A stretch of DNA of 64,000 nucleotides from Acidovorax sp. 1608163 (GCF_003669015.1 NZ_CP033069.1:2924501-2988500), one strand, 5' to 3'. Counted from the stretch's first letter, positions 46,515-55,906 are shown. Translations and numbers: made by a program. The notes: generated by a model not told the origin, from the sequence alone.

Positions 46515-47194
46515 ATGCCTTTTTCCAGCGCCGACCTTGCCGCCATTGGCCTCACGCTGCGGCTGGCGGGCACCACCATGGCGCTGCTGCTGGTGCTGGG
46601 CACACCACTGGCCTGGTGGCTGGCGCACACGCCCTCGCGCTGGCGCGGCGCCGTGTCGGCGGTGGTGGCCTTGCCGCTGGTGCTGCCGCCCACGGTCATC
46701 GGCTTTTACCTGCTGGTGTCGCTGGGACCCAACGGGGCCTTGGGGCAGTTCACGCAATGGCTGGGGCTGGGCACCCTGCCCTTCACGTTTTGGGGCTTGG
46801 TGGTGGGCTCGCTCATCTATTCCCTGCCCTTTGCGGTGCAGCCGCTGCAGCACGCATTCGAGTCTGTCGGCAAGAAACCCCTGGAGGCCGCCGCCACGCT
46901 GGGTGCAGGGCAGCTGGACCGCTTTTTTACCGTGGCGCTGCCGCTGGCACGGCCCGGGTTCATCACTGCCGCCATCCTGAGCTTTGCGCACACCGTGGGC
47001 GAGTTTGGCGTGGTGCTGATGCTGGGGGCAATATCCCCGGCGTGACGCGCGTGGTGTCGGTGCAAATCTATGACCATGTGGAAGCGCTCGAGTATGCGCA
47101 GGCCCATTGGCTGGCAGGGGGCATGGTGCTGTTTTCGTTCGTGGTGCTGCTGGGCCTGAACCTCACCCGCCGCAAAGCCGCTGCAGCGTTTTGA
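46515..47194 (+). pseudogene. modB: Molybdate permease modB, broken by a one-base deletion
   Basis: The inner-membrane permease of the molybdate ABC transporter. From ATG 46515 the frame runs through TM helices and the ATPase-docking loop ([19 protein letters not shown]), then shifts at the G5 run 47024-47028 and ends early at 47045 (176 aa). Downstream, in the +1 frame, the expected sequence continues ([18 protein letters not shown]) to the normal end at 47194. One extra G would restore about 226 aa (680 bp is one short of 681). It is a recent mutation, a phase-variable tract or a sequencing error. modC lies 2 bp downstream. Confidence 0.9.
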
Positions 47195-47196
47195 CC

Positions 47197-48324
47197 ATGC
47201 AAAACCCCCACAGCCCTGCCACGGCTTCGCCCGCCCCGCCCATCGAAGTGCGCCTGCAACTGCAGCGCAGCGCCTTTGCGCTGGATGTAGACATGCAGCT
47301 GCCCGGGCGCGGCATCACCGCACTGTTCGGCCCCTCGGGCTGCGGCAAAACCACCTGCCTGCGCGCCATGGCGGGGCTGGAGCATGCGCCCCTGGGCTGG
47401 GTGCGGGTGCATGGCGAGGTGTGGCAAAACGATGGCGTGCAAGGCGCGCCCCGCATTTGGCGCCCCGCGCACCAGCGCGCGCTGGGCTATGTGTTTCAAG
47501 ACTCGCAGCTGTTTGAGCACCTGGACGTGCGCGGCAACATTGGCTACGGCCTTCAGCGCACCCCGGCCGCGCAGCGCAGGGTGGCGGTGGAGCAACTGGT
47601 GGAGCTGCTCGGCATTGGCGCCCTGATGGAGCGCAAGCCCGCCACGCTGTCGGGCGGCGAGCGCCAGCGCGTGGCCATCGCACGGGCCCTGGCCACCAGC
47701 CCGCGCCTGCTGCTGATGGACGAGCCGCTGGCCGCGCTGGACGCCCAGCGCAAGGCCGAGGTGCTTCCCTACCTGGAGCGGCTGCACAGCGCGCTGGACA
47801 TTCCGGTGGTGTACGTCAGCCACGCGCTGGACGAGGTTGCCCGGCTCGCCGAGCACATGGTGCTGCTGGAGGCGGGCCGCGTGCGCGCCAGTGGCCCCAC
47901 GGCCGATCTGATTGCCCGGCTGGACCTGCCGCTGGCCCAAGGCGACGCAGCAGCCACCGTGGTCACCGGCACCGTCGCGCACCACGCGCCGCAGGACCAC
48001 ATCACCAGCGTTGCGTTTGCCGGGGGTGAGCTGCTGCTGGTCAGCCCCCAGCCCCGTGCGCCGGGCCAAACCGTCAAGCTGCGCGTGCAGGCCCGTGATG
48101 TGAGCCTGGCCCTGACCCCGCCGCAGGACAGCAGCATTCTCAACATCGTGCCCGCCACCGTGGCGGAGATGCGCGAAGACAGCCCAGGCCAGTGGATGGT
48201 GGCCCTGCTCGCTGGCGACACCCGCTTGTTGGCCCGCGTCACCCAGCGCTCGGCCCAGGCACTGCAGTTGCGGCCCGGGCTGCCCGTGTTCGCCCAAATC
48301 AAGGGCATCGCCATCGTGAACTGA
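47197..48324 (+). CDS. modC: Molybdate ABC transporter ATPase ModC
   Basis: A 375-aa ATPase. Walker A is GPSGCGKTT, the Q-loop YVFQDSQLFEHLDVRGN, the signature LSGGERQRVAIARAL, Walker B LLLMDEPLAALD and the H-loop VYVSHALDE. The C-terminal part (about 290-372) is a TOBE/Mop domain that binds molybdate for trans-inhibition. It powers uptake with ModAB. ATG 47197 is 2 bp after the modB stop, so expression depends on read-through of the broken modB and may be affected by polarity. Confidence 0.92.
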   Translation: MQNPHSPATASPAPPIEVRLQLQRSAFALDVDMQLPGRGITALFGPSGCGKTTCLRAMAGLEHAPLGWVRVHGEVWQNDGVQGAPRIWRPAHQRALGYVFQDSQLFEHLDVRGNIGYGLQRTPAAQRRVAVEQLVELLGIGALMERKPATLSGGERQRVAIARALATSPRLLLMDEPLAALDAQRKAEVLPYLERLHSALDIPVVYVSHALDEVARLAEHMVLLEAGRVRASGPTADLIARLDLPLAQGDAAATVVTGTVAHHAPQDHITSVAFAGGELLLVSPQPRAPGQTVKLRVQARDVSLALTPPQDSSILNIVPATVAEMREDSPGQWMVALLAGDTRLLARVTQRSAQALQLRPGLPVFAQIKGIAIVN

Positions 48325-48525
48325 TGCTGGGCGGCAGGCGGCCTCACCGCCACCGCACAGCGGCTCGGAGCTGCCTCCGCGCCCAAACCCAACAGCCCCC
48401 TGGGCCCCTCAAAAAGACCGGCGCTCTCGGCGCCACGGCCCGCCCGCACGGCCAGCGGTTGGGTGGCATTTTGTGGATCCCTTAAAATGTCAACAAAATG
48501 TATCTTGAGTGTTGCCCAGGCACCT

Positions 48526-48542
48526 CAATTGAAAGTCAATTG
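48526..48542. promoter_or_regulatory. Paired CAATTG sites upstream of the EAL gene
   Basis: Two CAATTG palindromes, 5 bp apart (CAATTGAAAGTCAATTG), lie in an AT-richer stretch that starts near 48481 with TTAAAATG and a direct AAAATGT repeat. They are 24 bp before the EAL gene. It may be a promoter and operator, but this is weak evidence. Confidence 0.25.
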
Positions 48543-48565
48543 CATTCCCGTTGTACCTCAACCGT

Positions 48566-50275
48566 ATGATGGCCGCATCAAACGAGGGTGAACAAAGGGT
48601 GGAAATAGTTTCGATCTGGCATGGCGCCACACAGGCGTTTGGGGTGGACTTTCCGCCACTCATGCACAGCCTGCTGTACTGGGGCTTTGCGTCGCTGGTC
48701 GTTCACGTGTGCCAGCGATTGGTAGAGCACACCGCGTTTTCCGTGGACCCTTCAAGCCGCCGCATCAGCGCATCGCATGCGGCGTTGTGCACTGGCTGCA
48801 TCGTCTGGGCACTGGATGTGGTGGGCCTGTTCATGTACTCCGAGCTGTCTCACCATACCCTGGAGCTGGGGCCTGCGCTGGGCTGCTTGCTGGCAATGGC
48901 CTTCACTGCACGGCTCACCATCCCTACGCTGAGCACCAGCACCAGCATTCGCCGCCTCATCCCTGCAGGCCTGGTGCTGGCACTGGGCATGCTGTCCGGG
49001 CACTTTTTGCTGGCCCGCAGCTACGTGGCCCATTTCTCCGAGGTCAATGGACTGGCCATTGCACTGGCCACAGCCACGGCCATCGGGGTGGCCTGCTACA
49101 CCGCCATCCGGCACCGTGCGGGCAAGATGAGCGCACTAACGCCCCGCTACAACCCGCAAAGCTGGGGAGACAATTTGATCAGCGGTGGTGCCATCCTTGT
49201 GCTGCACTGGCTGCTGGTCAACTGCTTTCCCTTGAAGATGCCCGCTACCAGCAACCAGGCCAACGGTTTAGCGCTGTTGGCGGTGCTGCTCGTCTTTACC
49301 CTCGCGTTGGCTGTAGAGCAGTTCAGAAACATCCGCTCCGACCAGGTTCGCCAGCATCTGCAGCGGCTGGGTTTGTCGCTCATGCGCGTCACCCTGGCCC
49401 ACCAGAAGCCGCCCGAGCACGACATCCAGCTGTCGCTGATTGCCGACCACCTGCCCCGGCTGCTCAACCGCAACAGCCTCACGCTGCACTTTCAGCCCAT
49501 CGTCAACCTGTATGGCCCCCAGGTTCACTACGAAGCGCTGCTGCGCCTGAATGACCCACTGCTGGGGCCCCTGAGCCCCGACGCTTTCTTTCTGGTGTGC
49601 GAGCTGCAGGGCAAAACCAGCCAGGTGGACCGGCTGGTTCTGGCCAATGCGCTGGACGCGGCCCAGGGCTGGCTGGCCCAGGGCATGCCCAGCAGCACGG
49701 TGTGCGTGAATGTGGCACCCGTCACGCTGCTGGAGCCCGGCTTTGCCCAATGGCTGGGCGCCAAGCTCCAACGGCGCGGGCTGCCTTGGGGCATGCTGCA
49801 GCTGGAGTTGACAGAGCACGCCATCATTGCCTGCGGTGCGCACATGGTGCAGGCCATCAACGACCTGCGGACGTTGGGCGTTGGCGTGTTCATGGACGAC
49901 TTTGGGGCCGGCTATTCATCGCTCGGTGTGCTCGCCGACCTGCCCATCAGTGGCATCAAGTGCGACCGGCTTTTTGTGCGCCAGCTACCACAAGACCCTC
50001 GCCGCCAGTCGCTGCTGCGCCATGTGGTGCGGCTGGCACGGGACCTGCAACTGGAGGTGGTCGTGGAAGGGGTGGAGACCGAGCAGGAGCTGCAGTCGGT
50101 GCTGGAGAGCGGCATTGGCAATGTTCAGGGCTACTTCTTCAGCAAAGCCATGCCACCAGAGGCCGTGCCCCAGTGGCACCAAGCCTATCGCCCCGCAGAG
50201 ATCACGGTGCTGCCCCCGCGCCCCTCGGTCGCGGCATCGCCGTTCCTGGCGGCCCCGGCGCCCATGCCCTCCTGA
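48566..50275 (+). CDS. Membrane EAL-domain c-di-GMP phosphodiesterase
   Basis: A 569-aa inner-membrane protein. About seven hydrophobic helices (residues ~20-250) of MHYT/MASE-like layout form the sensor, and an EAL domain covers about 310-550. Active-site residues look intact: EALLRLND (EAL motif with Glu), ELTEHAI (second Glu), DDFGAGYSSL (Asp pair), IKCDRLFV (Lys/Asp) and EGVETEQEL (Glu). It probably linearises c-di-GMP to pGpG and would oppose the two cyclases earlier in the window. Start ATG 48566 is preferred over a TTG 15 bp upstream. Confidence 0.87.
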   Translation: MMAASNEGEQRVEIVSIWHGATQAFGVDFPPLMHSLLYWGFASLVVHVCQRLVEHTAFSVDPSSRRISASHAALCTGCIVWALDVVGLFMYSELSHHTLELGPALGCLLAMAFTARLTIPTLSTSTSIRRLIPAGLVLALGMLSGHFLLARSYVAHFSEVNGLAIALATATAIGVACYTAIRHRAGKMSALTPRYNPQSWGDNLISGGAILVLHWLLVNCFPLKMPATSNQANGLALLAVLLVFTLALAVEQFRNIRSDQVRQHLQRLGLSLMRVTLAHQKPPEHDIQLSLIADHLPRLLNRNSLTLHFQPIVNLYGPQVHYEALLRLNDPLLGPLSPDAFFLVCELQGKTSQVDRLVLANALDAAQGWLAQGMPSSTVCVNVAPVTLLEPGFAQWLGAKLQRRGLPWGMLQLELTEHAIIACGAHMVQAINDLRTLGVGVFMDDFGAGYSSLGVLADLPISGIKCDRLFVRQLPQDPRRQSLLRHVVRLARDLQLEVVVEGVETEQELQSVLESGIGNVQGYFFSKAMPPEAVPQWHQAYRPAEITVLPPRPSVAASPFLAAPAPMPS

Positions 50276-50280
50276 GCTGC

Positions 50281-50451
50281 CTAGGGACCCTCTGCACGAA
50301 TCACCGCGCCGTGTGCATCTGCGGTCTCGGGCGGTCTGCGTCGTTGCAAATACTCGCAATAGCGATGGCTATTGCTGCGTTTTGCGCCTTGCATCCCATC
50401 CCGATCCGCAGCGCACACTTGGCCAGCTCGATTCGTGCAGAGGATCCCTAG
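50281..50451. repeat. 171-bp full-length palindrome (MITE-like)
   Basis: The ends CTAGGGACCCTCTGCACGAA (50281 on) and the reverse match up to CCCTAG at 50451 are 22-bp inverted repeats with one mismatch. Inner arms also pair: GCGG-TCTCGGGCGG against the reverse of CCCATCCCGATCCGC, GCAAA with TTTGC, and the core GCAATAGC-GATG-GCTATTGC (50356-50375). The whole unit can fold into one hairpin. It lies right after the EAL gene and before the saccharopine-dehydrogenase-like gene. There is no coding capacity and no clear target duplication. Confidence 0.85.
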
Positions 50452-50574
50452 CAGTTAGAAAAGAAGGCAAACAGAACGACCCTTGTGTTGCCCTGAACCG
50501 CAGGCCCATCCGGTCACAATGCCGGGCTATCACCCAACCGTCCCGACTTGAGCAGGAGCCCCCGATTGACCGCG

Positions 50575-51690
50575 ATGAACGTATTGGTGCTGGGCGGCTA
50601 CGGCAACTTTGGTACCCGCATCTGCAAGGCACTGGCGGGCCATCCGCAAATCCACCTGCAAATCGCCGGGCGCCATGCCGGCAAAGCCCAGGCACTGGCA
50701 GACACACTGGGCGGCGGCGCTGAAGGCGTGGCACTGGACCACGAAGCCCCAGGCCTGGCAGCAAAGCTCAAGGCGCTGGACGCAGGCCTGGTCATCCACA
50801 CGGCAGGGCCCTTTCAAGCACAGGCCTATGGCGTGGCACTGGCCGCAGCGCAGGCTGGGGCCCATTACATCGACCTGGCCGACGGGCGCCGGTTTGTGTG
50901 TGATTTTCCAGCGGCGCTGCACAGCGCATTTGCCAGCACTGGCCGCACAGCAGTGGCTGGCGCCAGCACCGTGCCCGCGCTGTCTTCGGCCGTGGTGGAT
51001 GCGCTGAGCGCAGGCTGGCAAAGCATCGACACCATCGACATCTGCATCGCCCCCGCACAGCGGGCACCCCGGGGCGAGGCCACACTGGCCGCCGTGCTCA
51101 GCTATTGCGGCCTGCCCATCGCGGTGTGGGAAGACGGGCGCTGGCAGCACCGCCTAGGCTGGGCACAGCCTACCCCCGTGCACTTTCTGCGCCTGCGGCC
51201 CCGCCGTGGCGCGGTGTGCGACATCCCTGACCTGGAGCTGTTCCCTGCACACTACCGGGTGGCACGGCGGGTGAGCTTCCGGGCGGCGCTGGAAGTGGGC
51301 CTGGCGCAAAGCGCCTTCAGTGTGCTGGCCAGGCTACGCCAATGGGGTTGGCTAAAGCAGCCAGAAAAACTGGCGGCGCTCATGCACCGTGGCGGCGGGC
51401 TGTTTGACGCACTGGGCACCCCGCTGGGCGGCATGGTGGTGCGCGTATCGGGGAGCAATGCGCAAGGCCAGCCCAGCCAACGCGCCTGGCACATTGCGGC
51501 AGACCACGACCATGGGCCAGAGATTCCGTGCATGGCCGCCATCTTGCTGGCACGCCAGCTGGCCGAGGGACAACCGCTGCCGATCGGGGCCTGGACCAGC
51601 ACCGGCCTGCTGCCACTGGACGCCTTCGCCCCTGAATTTGCCAAATGGGGCATGCAGACCGATACCGTGGACGAAGTTGGCCCACATTGA
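50575..51690 (+). CDS. Saccharopine dehydrogenase-like NAD(P)-binding protein
   Basis: A 371-aa protein with an N-terminal Rossmann fold (VLVLGGYGNFGTRICKAL, dinucleotide loop GGYGNFG; later AGRHAGKAQAL) and the saccharopine-dehydrogenase family second domain. The catalytic context TAGPFQAQAYGVALAAAQAGAHYIDLAD region is clearly seen. Members reduce or oxidise amino-acid adducts or act in lipid pathways, so the substrate is unknown. ATG 50575 starts the first beta strand. It likely forms an operon with the SRPBCC gene 7 bp downstream. Confidence 0.85.
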   Translation: MNVLVLGGYGNFGTRICKALAGHPQIHLQIAGRHAGKAQALADTLGGGAEGVALDHEAPGLAAKLKALDAGLVIHTAGPFQAQAYGVALAAAQAGAHYIDLADGRRFVCDFPAALHSAFASTGRTAVAGASTVPALSSAVVDALSAGWQSIDTIDICIAPAQRAPRGEATLAAVLSYCGLPIAVWEDGRWQHRLGWAQPTPVHFLRLRPRRGAVCDIPDLELFPAHYRVARRVSFRAALEVGLAQSAFSVLARLRQWGWLKQPEKLAALMHRGGGLFDALGTPLGGMVVRVSGSNAQGQPSQRAWHIAADHDHGPEIPCMAAILLARQLAEGQPLPIGAWTSTGLLPLDAFAPEFAKWGMQTDTVDEVGPH

Positions 51691-51697
51691 ACAGCGC

Positions 51698-52228
51698 ATG
51701 GCACACCAAAAACTGACCTTCCCCATGCCCGCGCGGGCCGATCTGGCTTTTGATGCCTTTCACTACCACCACTGGCGTGCGCAGTGGGACCCGCTGGTCA
51801 GCCGCACCCACGTGCAAGATGGCGCCCCCTGCCCCAGCGTGGGTGCCATTTCTGAAAACACGGGGGCAGGCGCGCTGCGGGCCTTGTCCATGCGCACGCA
51901 GTTCGTCAGTTACGACAGGCCCATGCTGGCCGCCGCCAAGATGGTGGGGCGCTCGTTTCCGTTCACACAGTGGGCGGCCTCCATGCGCCACCAGGCCGAT
52001 GGTGCAGACCGCTCACAGCTCATCTACACCTACACCTTTGAGGTAGGCCCAGCCCCGCTGCGCTGGGTGCTGGAGCCCGTGGTGCACTGGGTGTTTGCAC
52101 GCAAGACGAAGCAGCGCTTTGCACGGCTGGCGCAGTTTCTGGCCATCCATGCACAAGACATTGCAGCCTGGCAGCAGACCCAGCAGACGTGCACGACCGC
52201 GACGGACCAGCCCTCGCCAACACCCTAG
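51698..52228 (+). CDS. SRPBCC family lipid-binding-like protein
   Basis: A 176-aa protein of the START/SRPBCC type, which binds hydrophobic ligands in a helix-grip fold. Supporting segments are a conserved FDAFHYHHWRAQWDPLVSRTH start, a middle beta region (LIYTYTFEVGPAP) and a long C-terminal helix (KTKQRFARLAQFLAIH). No signal peptide. It directly follows the saccharopine-dehydrogenase-like gene, so the two probably share a metabolite. ATG 51698 is the first Met compatible with the fold. Confidence 0.7.
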   Translation: MAHQKLTFPMPARADLAFDAFHYHHWRAQWDPLVSRTHVQDGAPCPSVGAISENTGAGALRALSMRTQFVSYDRPMLAAAKMVGRSFPFTQWAASMRHQADGADRSQLIYTYTFEVGPAPLRWVLEPVVHWVFARKTKQRFARLAQFLAIHAQDIAAWQQTQQTCTTATDQPSPTP

Positions 52229-52332
52229 TATCCGAGTTGGGGGGAGGGCCTGGGCTGCCCCCCATCCAGCGGCATCGCACTCGGGTTGTGCCGGGACAAG
52301 GCACGCCACCACCTGCGCACTATCATCCCGGC

Positions 52333-54032
52333 ATGCTCATCGAGACTCTGGACACCGCGCGCGACCTGGGGCGCCTCAAGGAAATTCTGGGGGTGATGGT
52401 GCGCCACGGCTTTGGCGACACCGTGCGCCGCCTGGGCCTGGCCGACAAGCTCGAACGTGCGGGGCAAGCCCTGCACCGCCCCCACGCCGCAGACCTGGCC
52501 CGCATCGAGCCCCCGGTGCAGGTGCGCCTGGCCCTGGAAGAACTGGGCCCCACCTTCGTCAAGTTTGGACAAATTCTGGCAGGCCGTGCCGACCTGTTTG
52601 GCCCCGAATTCATCACCGAACTGGAGAAGCTGCACAGCCAGGTGCCCGCCGTGCCCTTTGAGGTGCTGCGCCCCCAACTGCGCGAAGACCTGGGCGGCGA
52701 GCCCGAAGCCGTGTTTGCCTGGTTCGACACGGTGCCCCTGGCCGCCGCCTCCATCGCCCAGGTGCACCGCGCACGGCTGCACGATGGCACCGAGGTCATC
52801 GTCAAGATCCGCAGGCCCGGCATTGCCGACACCATTGCCGCAGACCTGCGCCTGCTGCAGCGCCTGGCCGCCTTGGCCGAGGCCGAGCTGCCTGCCCTCA
52901 AGCCCTACCACCCGCAGCAACTGGTGCGCGAGTTTGCCCGGTCGCTGCGGCGCGAGCTGGACCTGGCGGGCGAATGCCGCCAGGCCGAACGCATTGCCGC
53001 CAACCTGCAGACCCTGCCCTGGATCACCGTGCCTCGCGTGTACTGGCACCACACCAGCGAACGGGTCAACGTGCAGGACTTCATCGCAGGCACGCCCGGG
53101 GAGCGCTGGATGCGCTGACGCCAGAGGCCGGGTTCAATCGCACCGTGCTGGCCCAGCGGGGCGCGCAGGCCGTGCTCAAAATGATTGTGCAAGACGGTGT
53201 GTTCCACGCCGACCCGCACCCCGGCAATGTGTTTTACCTGCCGGACAACCAGATCGCCTTCATCGACTTTGGCATGGTGGGGCGCTTGTCGCAGCGGCGG
53301 CGCGATGAGCTGCTGCAGCTGCTGCTGGGCTTGGTGGAGCAGCAGCCCCAGGCCGTTGCCGATGTGCTGCTGGACTGGACGGGCGATGGGCCGGGCACGC
53401 AACTGGGCCAGTTGGAAACCGAGATTGAAGCCTTTGTGGACCAGTACCACGGCGTGCCGCTGGCGCAGCTCAGCCTGGGCCAGATGCTGGCCGACGTGAC
53501 CGCCATCCTGCGCGAGCACCACCTGGGCCTGCCCTCGGACCTGGCCCTGCTCATCAAGGCCTTTATCTCGCTGGAGGGCATGGGCCGCAACCTCGACCCG
53601 GGCTTTCACATGGCGTCCGAGGCCTTGCCCCTGCTGCAGCAAGTGGTCAAGGCCCGCTACCAGCCCAAGGCCGTTGCCACGCGCACCTGGCAAACGCTGC
53701 GGCGCACGCTGGCCACAGTGGAGCAGCTGCCCGATGACATCTCGCGCCTGCTGCGCAACGCCCGGCGCGGGCACTTGCAGGTGGGCATTGAACTGGCCCA
53801 CCTCAAACGCGTGGGCGATCAGATCGACCGATCGGCCAACCGCCTGGCGATGGCGCTGGTGATCGCTGCGCTCATCATTGGCTCGTCCATCGTGATGACG
53901 GTCAAAGGCGGCCCCACCCTGTTCGGCTTGCCGGCCTTTGGATTTCTCGGCTTTTTTGGGGCAGTGGTGTGCGGGCTGTGGCTGGTGCGGGCCATCTGGC
54001 GCAGCAGCCACCACCGTGACGATGAGGCATAA
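52333..54032 (+). pseudogene. UbiB/ABC1-type kinase gene with a one-base deletion
   Basis: A UbiB/ABC1-family atypical kinase-ATPase, linked to ubiquinone biosynthesis. The first part, from ATG 52333, has the KxGQ motif (GPTFVKFGQILAGR), the Ala-rich nucleotide loop (PLAAASIAQVHRA) and VIVKIRRPGI. After the G4 run 53098-53101 it falls out of frame and ends at 53118. The rest continues in another frame: VFHADPHPGN and DFGMVGRL (catalytic and metal sites), then two C-terminal helices. One extra G would give TPGG-ALDAL and about 566 aa. It is a mutation or a sequencing error. A true ubiB paralogue may lie elsewhere. Confidence 0.88.
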
Positions 54033-54095
54033 GCGCCTGCGCCAAGCTGCGGTGGCCACCCAGGGCAGCGCAAACCCGGCTGCAGTCCCTTGCAG

Positions 54096-54140
54096 GAAAA
54101 AGACACACGCTGCACCCCACCAGGCTGGTGCAGCGTGTGC
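54096..54140 (-). terminator. Terminator of the tungstate-type operon
   Basis: CACACGCTGCACC (54104-54116) and GGTGCAGCGTGTG (54127-54139) are 13-bp perfect arms. On the minus strand the hairpin is followed by TCTTTTTCC. It lies about 70 bp past the stop of the second ModA-like gene. It could also slow transcripts from the UbiB-like gene on plus. Confidence 0.85.
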
Positions 54141-54211
54141 CGTACAAACCGCCTACGCCAAGCTGCGGCAAGGCGATTGAATCATCCCCACTCAGGGCGA
54201 TTCAGGCCCCT

Positions 54212-55072
54212 TCAAGGCCGCCCAAAACCCAGCCGCTGCAGAACGGCCTGTGCCGCTGGCTCGGTGAGCGACTGTGCAAACGCTTGGGCCTGCGCCGGGG
54301 CATCTGTGCGCACTGCCAGGCCATAGGCGGCCCCCACCTGCAGCGTTGCAGGCAAGGGCACCACGCGCAGCGAAGGCACCTCGGCCTGGGCCGACACGGC
54401 GTTGGTGCAGTAGGTCAAAAACACATCGGCCTGGCGCTGCTCCATCAACCATGCGTAGGTGCCGCGCCCGGCCGGTGGCTTGGGCGAATCGGCCGCCCCC
54501 GTGAGCTTGAGCGCCTTGGCATCGAGCACCGCGTAGGCCCCTGGCTGCACAGCATCGGCCTTGCGGAACAAGGCCCAGGCATAGTCGCCCGAGGGATCTG
54601 CCTTGGGGGTGGAGGTGCCCAGCCGCACCTCACTGCGCAGCAGGGTGGGCAGCAAGGTGTCTGGCGTGGCATGGATGTGGGGCCCTGTCAGCGCGCACAG
54701 GGCGTTGCGCGTGAAGACGACGACAGGCTGCCAGCCCCCTTGGGCGGCCAGGCGCTGCGGGTGCTCGGTGTCCGCTGAAGCGAACACTTGGGCGGGCTCT
54801 CCCTGCTCGATGCGCTCGCGCAGCAAGCCAGATGCACCGAACGTGAGCCGCACGGGCTGGCCCGTGCGTGCTTCGTGGTTCCGCGCAATGTCAGTGAGCG
54901 CTTCGCGCAAGCTGCCTGCGGCGTAGACCGCAATGGGCAGCGCTTCAGCCATCGGTGCCTTGGAAGCTGGTGCGGAACATCCTGCCACTCCCAACATCAA
55001 GGCAGCCAGCGCAATGTGCGCAGACTCAACCGAGGCTGTGCGGCGGCTGGACAGGGGCTTGCATATGGGCAT
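54212..55072 (-). CDS. ModA-like oxyanion-binding lipoprotein
   Basis: A 286-aa second molybdate-type binding protein, here a predicted lipoprotein (VAGC lipobox near residue 32). Typical segments are VYAAGSLREALTDIA, RLTFGASGLLRERIEQGE, ASADTEHPQRLA, and late YAWLMEQRQADVFLTYCTN in place of the ModA hinge. It shares an operon with tupB-C-A (6 bp after tupA), so this ABC system may use two binding proteins, one soluble (TupA) and one lipid-anchored. Its metal preference is unknown. Confidence 0.85.
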   Translation of the reverse strand: MPICKPLSSRRTASVESAHIALAALMLGVAGCSAPASKAPMAEALPIAVYAAGSLREALTDIARNHEARTGQPVRLTFGASGLLRERIEQGEPAQVFASADTEHPQRLAAQGGWQPVVVFTRNALCALTGPHIHATPDTLLPTLLRSEVRLGTSTPKADPSGDYAWALFRKADAVQPGAYAVLDAKALKLTGAADSPKPPAGRGTYAWLMEQRQADVFLTYCTNAVSAQAEVPSLRVVPLPATLQVGAAYGLAVRTDAPAQAQAFAQSLTEPAAQAVLQRLGFGRP

Positions 55073-55078
55073 GGCAGA

Positions 55079-55906
55079 TCACTTGGCAGCGTTGGGGAAG
55101 AACAATTGCTCGCCACCGATCTTGTAGGCGGCAATCACGTTCTGCCCGGCGGGTGACACCACCCAGTCCACAAACTTCTGCGCGTCTTGCGCCTTGACGT
55201 GGGCATGCTTGGCGGGGTTCACCACCATCACGCCGTATTGGTTGAACAGGCGGGTATCGCCCTCCACCAGCACGGCCAGATCTGCACGGTTCTTGAAGTT
55301 GAGCCAGGTGCCCCGGTCGGCCAACACGTAGGCGCCGCTGGAGGCGGCAATGTTCAGCGCCGGGCCCATGCCGCAGCCGCATTCCTTGTAGCCGCTGCCC
55401 TTGCTGGCCTCAGCGCCCGCCAGCTTCCAGTAGCGCAGCTCGGCCGCATGCGTGCCGCTCTTGTCACCGCGCGAGACGAATTCGCCGTTGGAGGTGGCCA
55501 GCTTCTTGAGCGCTTCAACAATGTCCTTGCCCTTGGTGCCCACTGGGTCGGCCTTGGGGCCCACCAGGATGAAGTCGTTGTACATGACAGGGTAGCGCTT
55601 GACGGCCCAGCCATCGGCCACGAACTTTTCTTCAGCCGCCTGGTCGTGCACAAAGAGCACGTCCGCATCGCCACGGCGGGCGGTGTCCAGCGCCTGGCCG
55701 GTGCCCAGGGCCACCACCTTCACATCCAGGCCGCTGGCTTTTTTGAACTCAGGCAACAGGTGGGAGAACAGGCCCGACTGCTCGGTCGAGGTGGTGGAGG
55801 CCATGGTGATGGACTGCGCCGACGCTGCACCACATGCTACAAAAATTATAGCTGCCAGCGCTTTATGGACGGGCGCCAGAGCACCAAAAACCTTGAAATT
55901 CTTCAT
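55079..55906 (-). CDS. tupA: Tungstate-binding protein TupA
   Basis: A 275-aa periplasmic binding protein of the TupA type. The oxyanion motif is STTSTEQSGL near the mature N-terminus (TTTS-type loop), and the second is FVSRGDKSGTH (Ser-Arg-Gly-Asp). Tungstate is bound much more tightly than molybdate in studied TupA proteins. The signal peptide is long, and residues 9-21 of it are encoded by a copy of the ~40-bp palindrome (55846-55882). It overlaps tupC by 4 bases. Confidence 0.9.
   Translation of the reverse strand: MKNFKVFGALAPVHKALAAIIFVACGAASAQSITMASTTSTEQSGLFSHLLPEFKKASGLDVKVVALGTGQALDTARRGDADVLFVHDQAAEEKFVADGWAVKRYPVMYNDFILVGPKADPVGTKGKDIVEALKKLATSNGEFVSRGDKSGTHAAELRYWKLAGAEASKGSGYKECGCGMGPALNIAASSGAYVLADRGTWLNFKNRADLAVLVEGDTRLFNQYGVMVVNPAKHAHVKAQDAQKFVDWVVSPAGQNVIAAYKIGGEQLFFPNAAK
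55846..55882 (-). repeat. Short interspersed palindrome inside the tupA signal peptide
   Basis: In minus orientation TTATAGCTGCCAGCGC, then TTTATGGAC and GGGCGCCAGAG, aligned over its length with the copy at 35846. It codes for residues 9-21 of TupA, in frame and with no stop. Confidence 0.75.

Noticed and set aside
47024-47028. Programmed frameshifting in modB
   Set aside because: I see no slippery heptamer with a downstream pseudoknot of the known kinds, and ModB in other bacteria is one frame. Mutation or read error is simpler.
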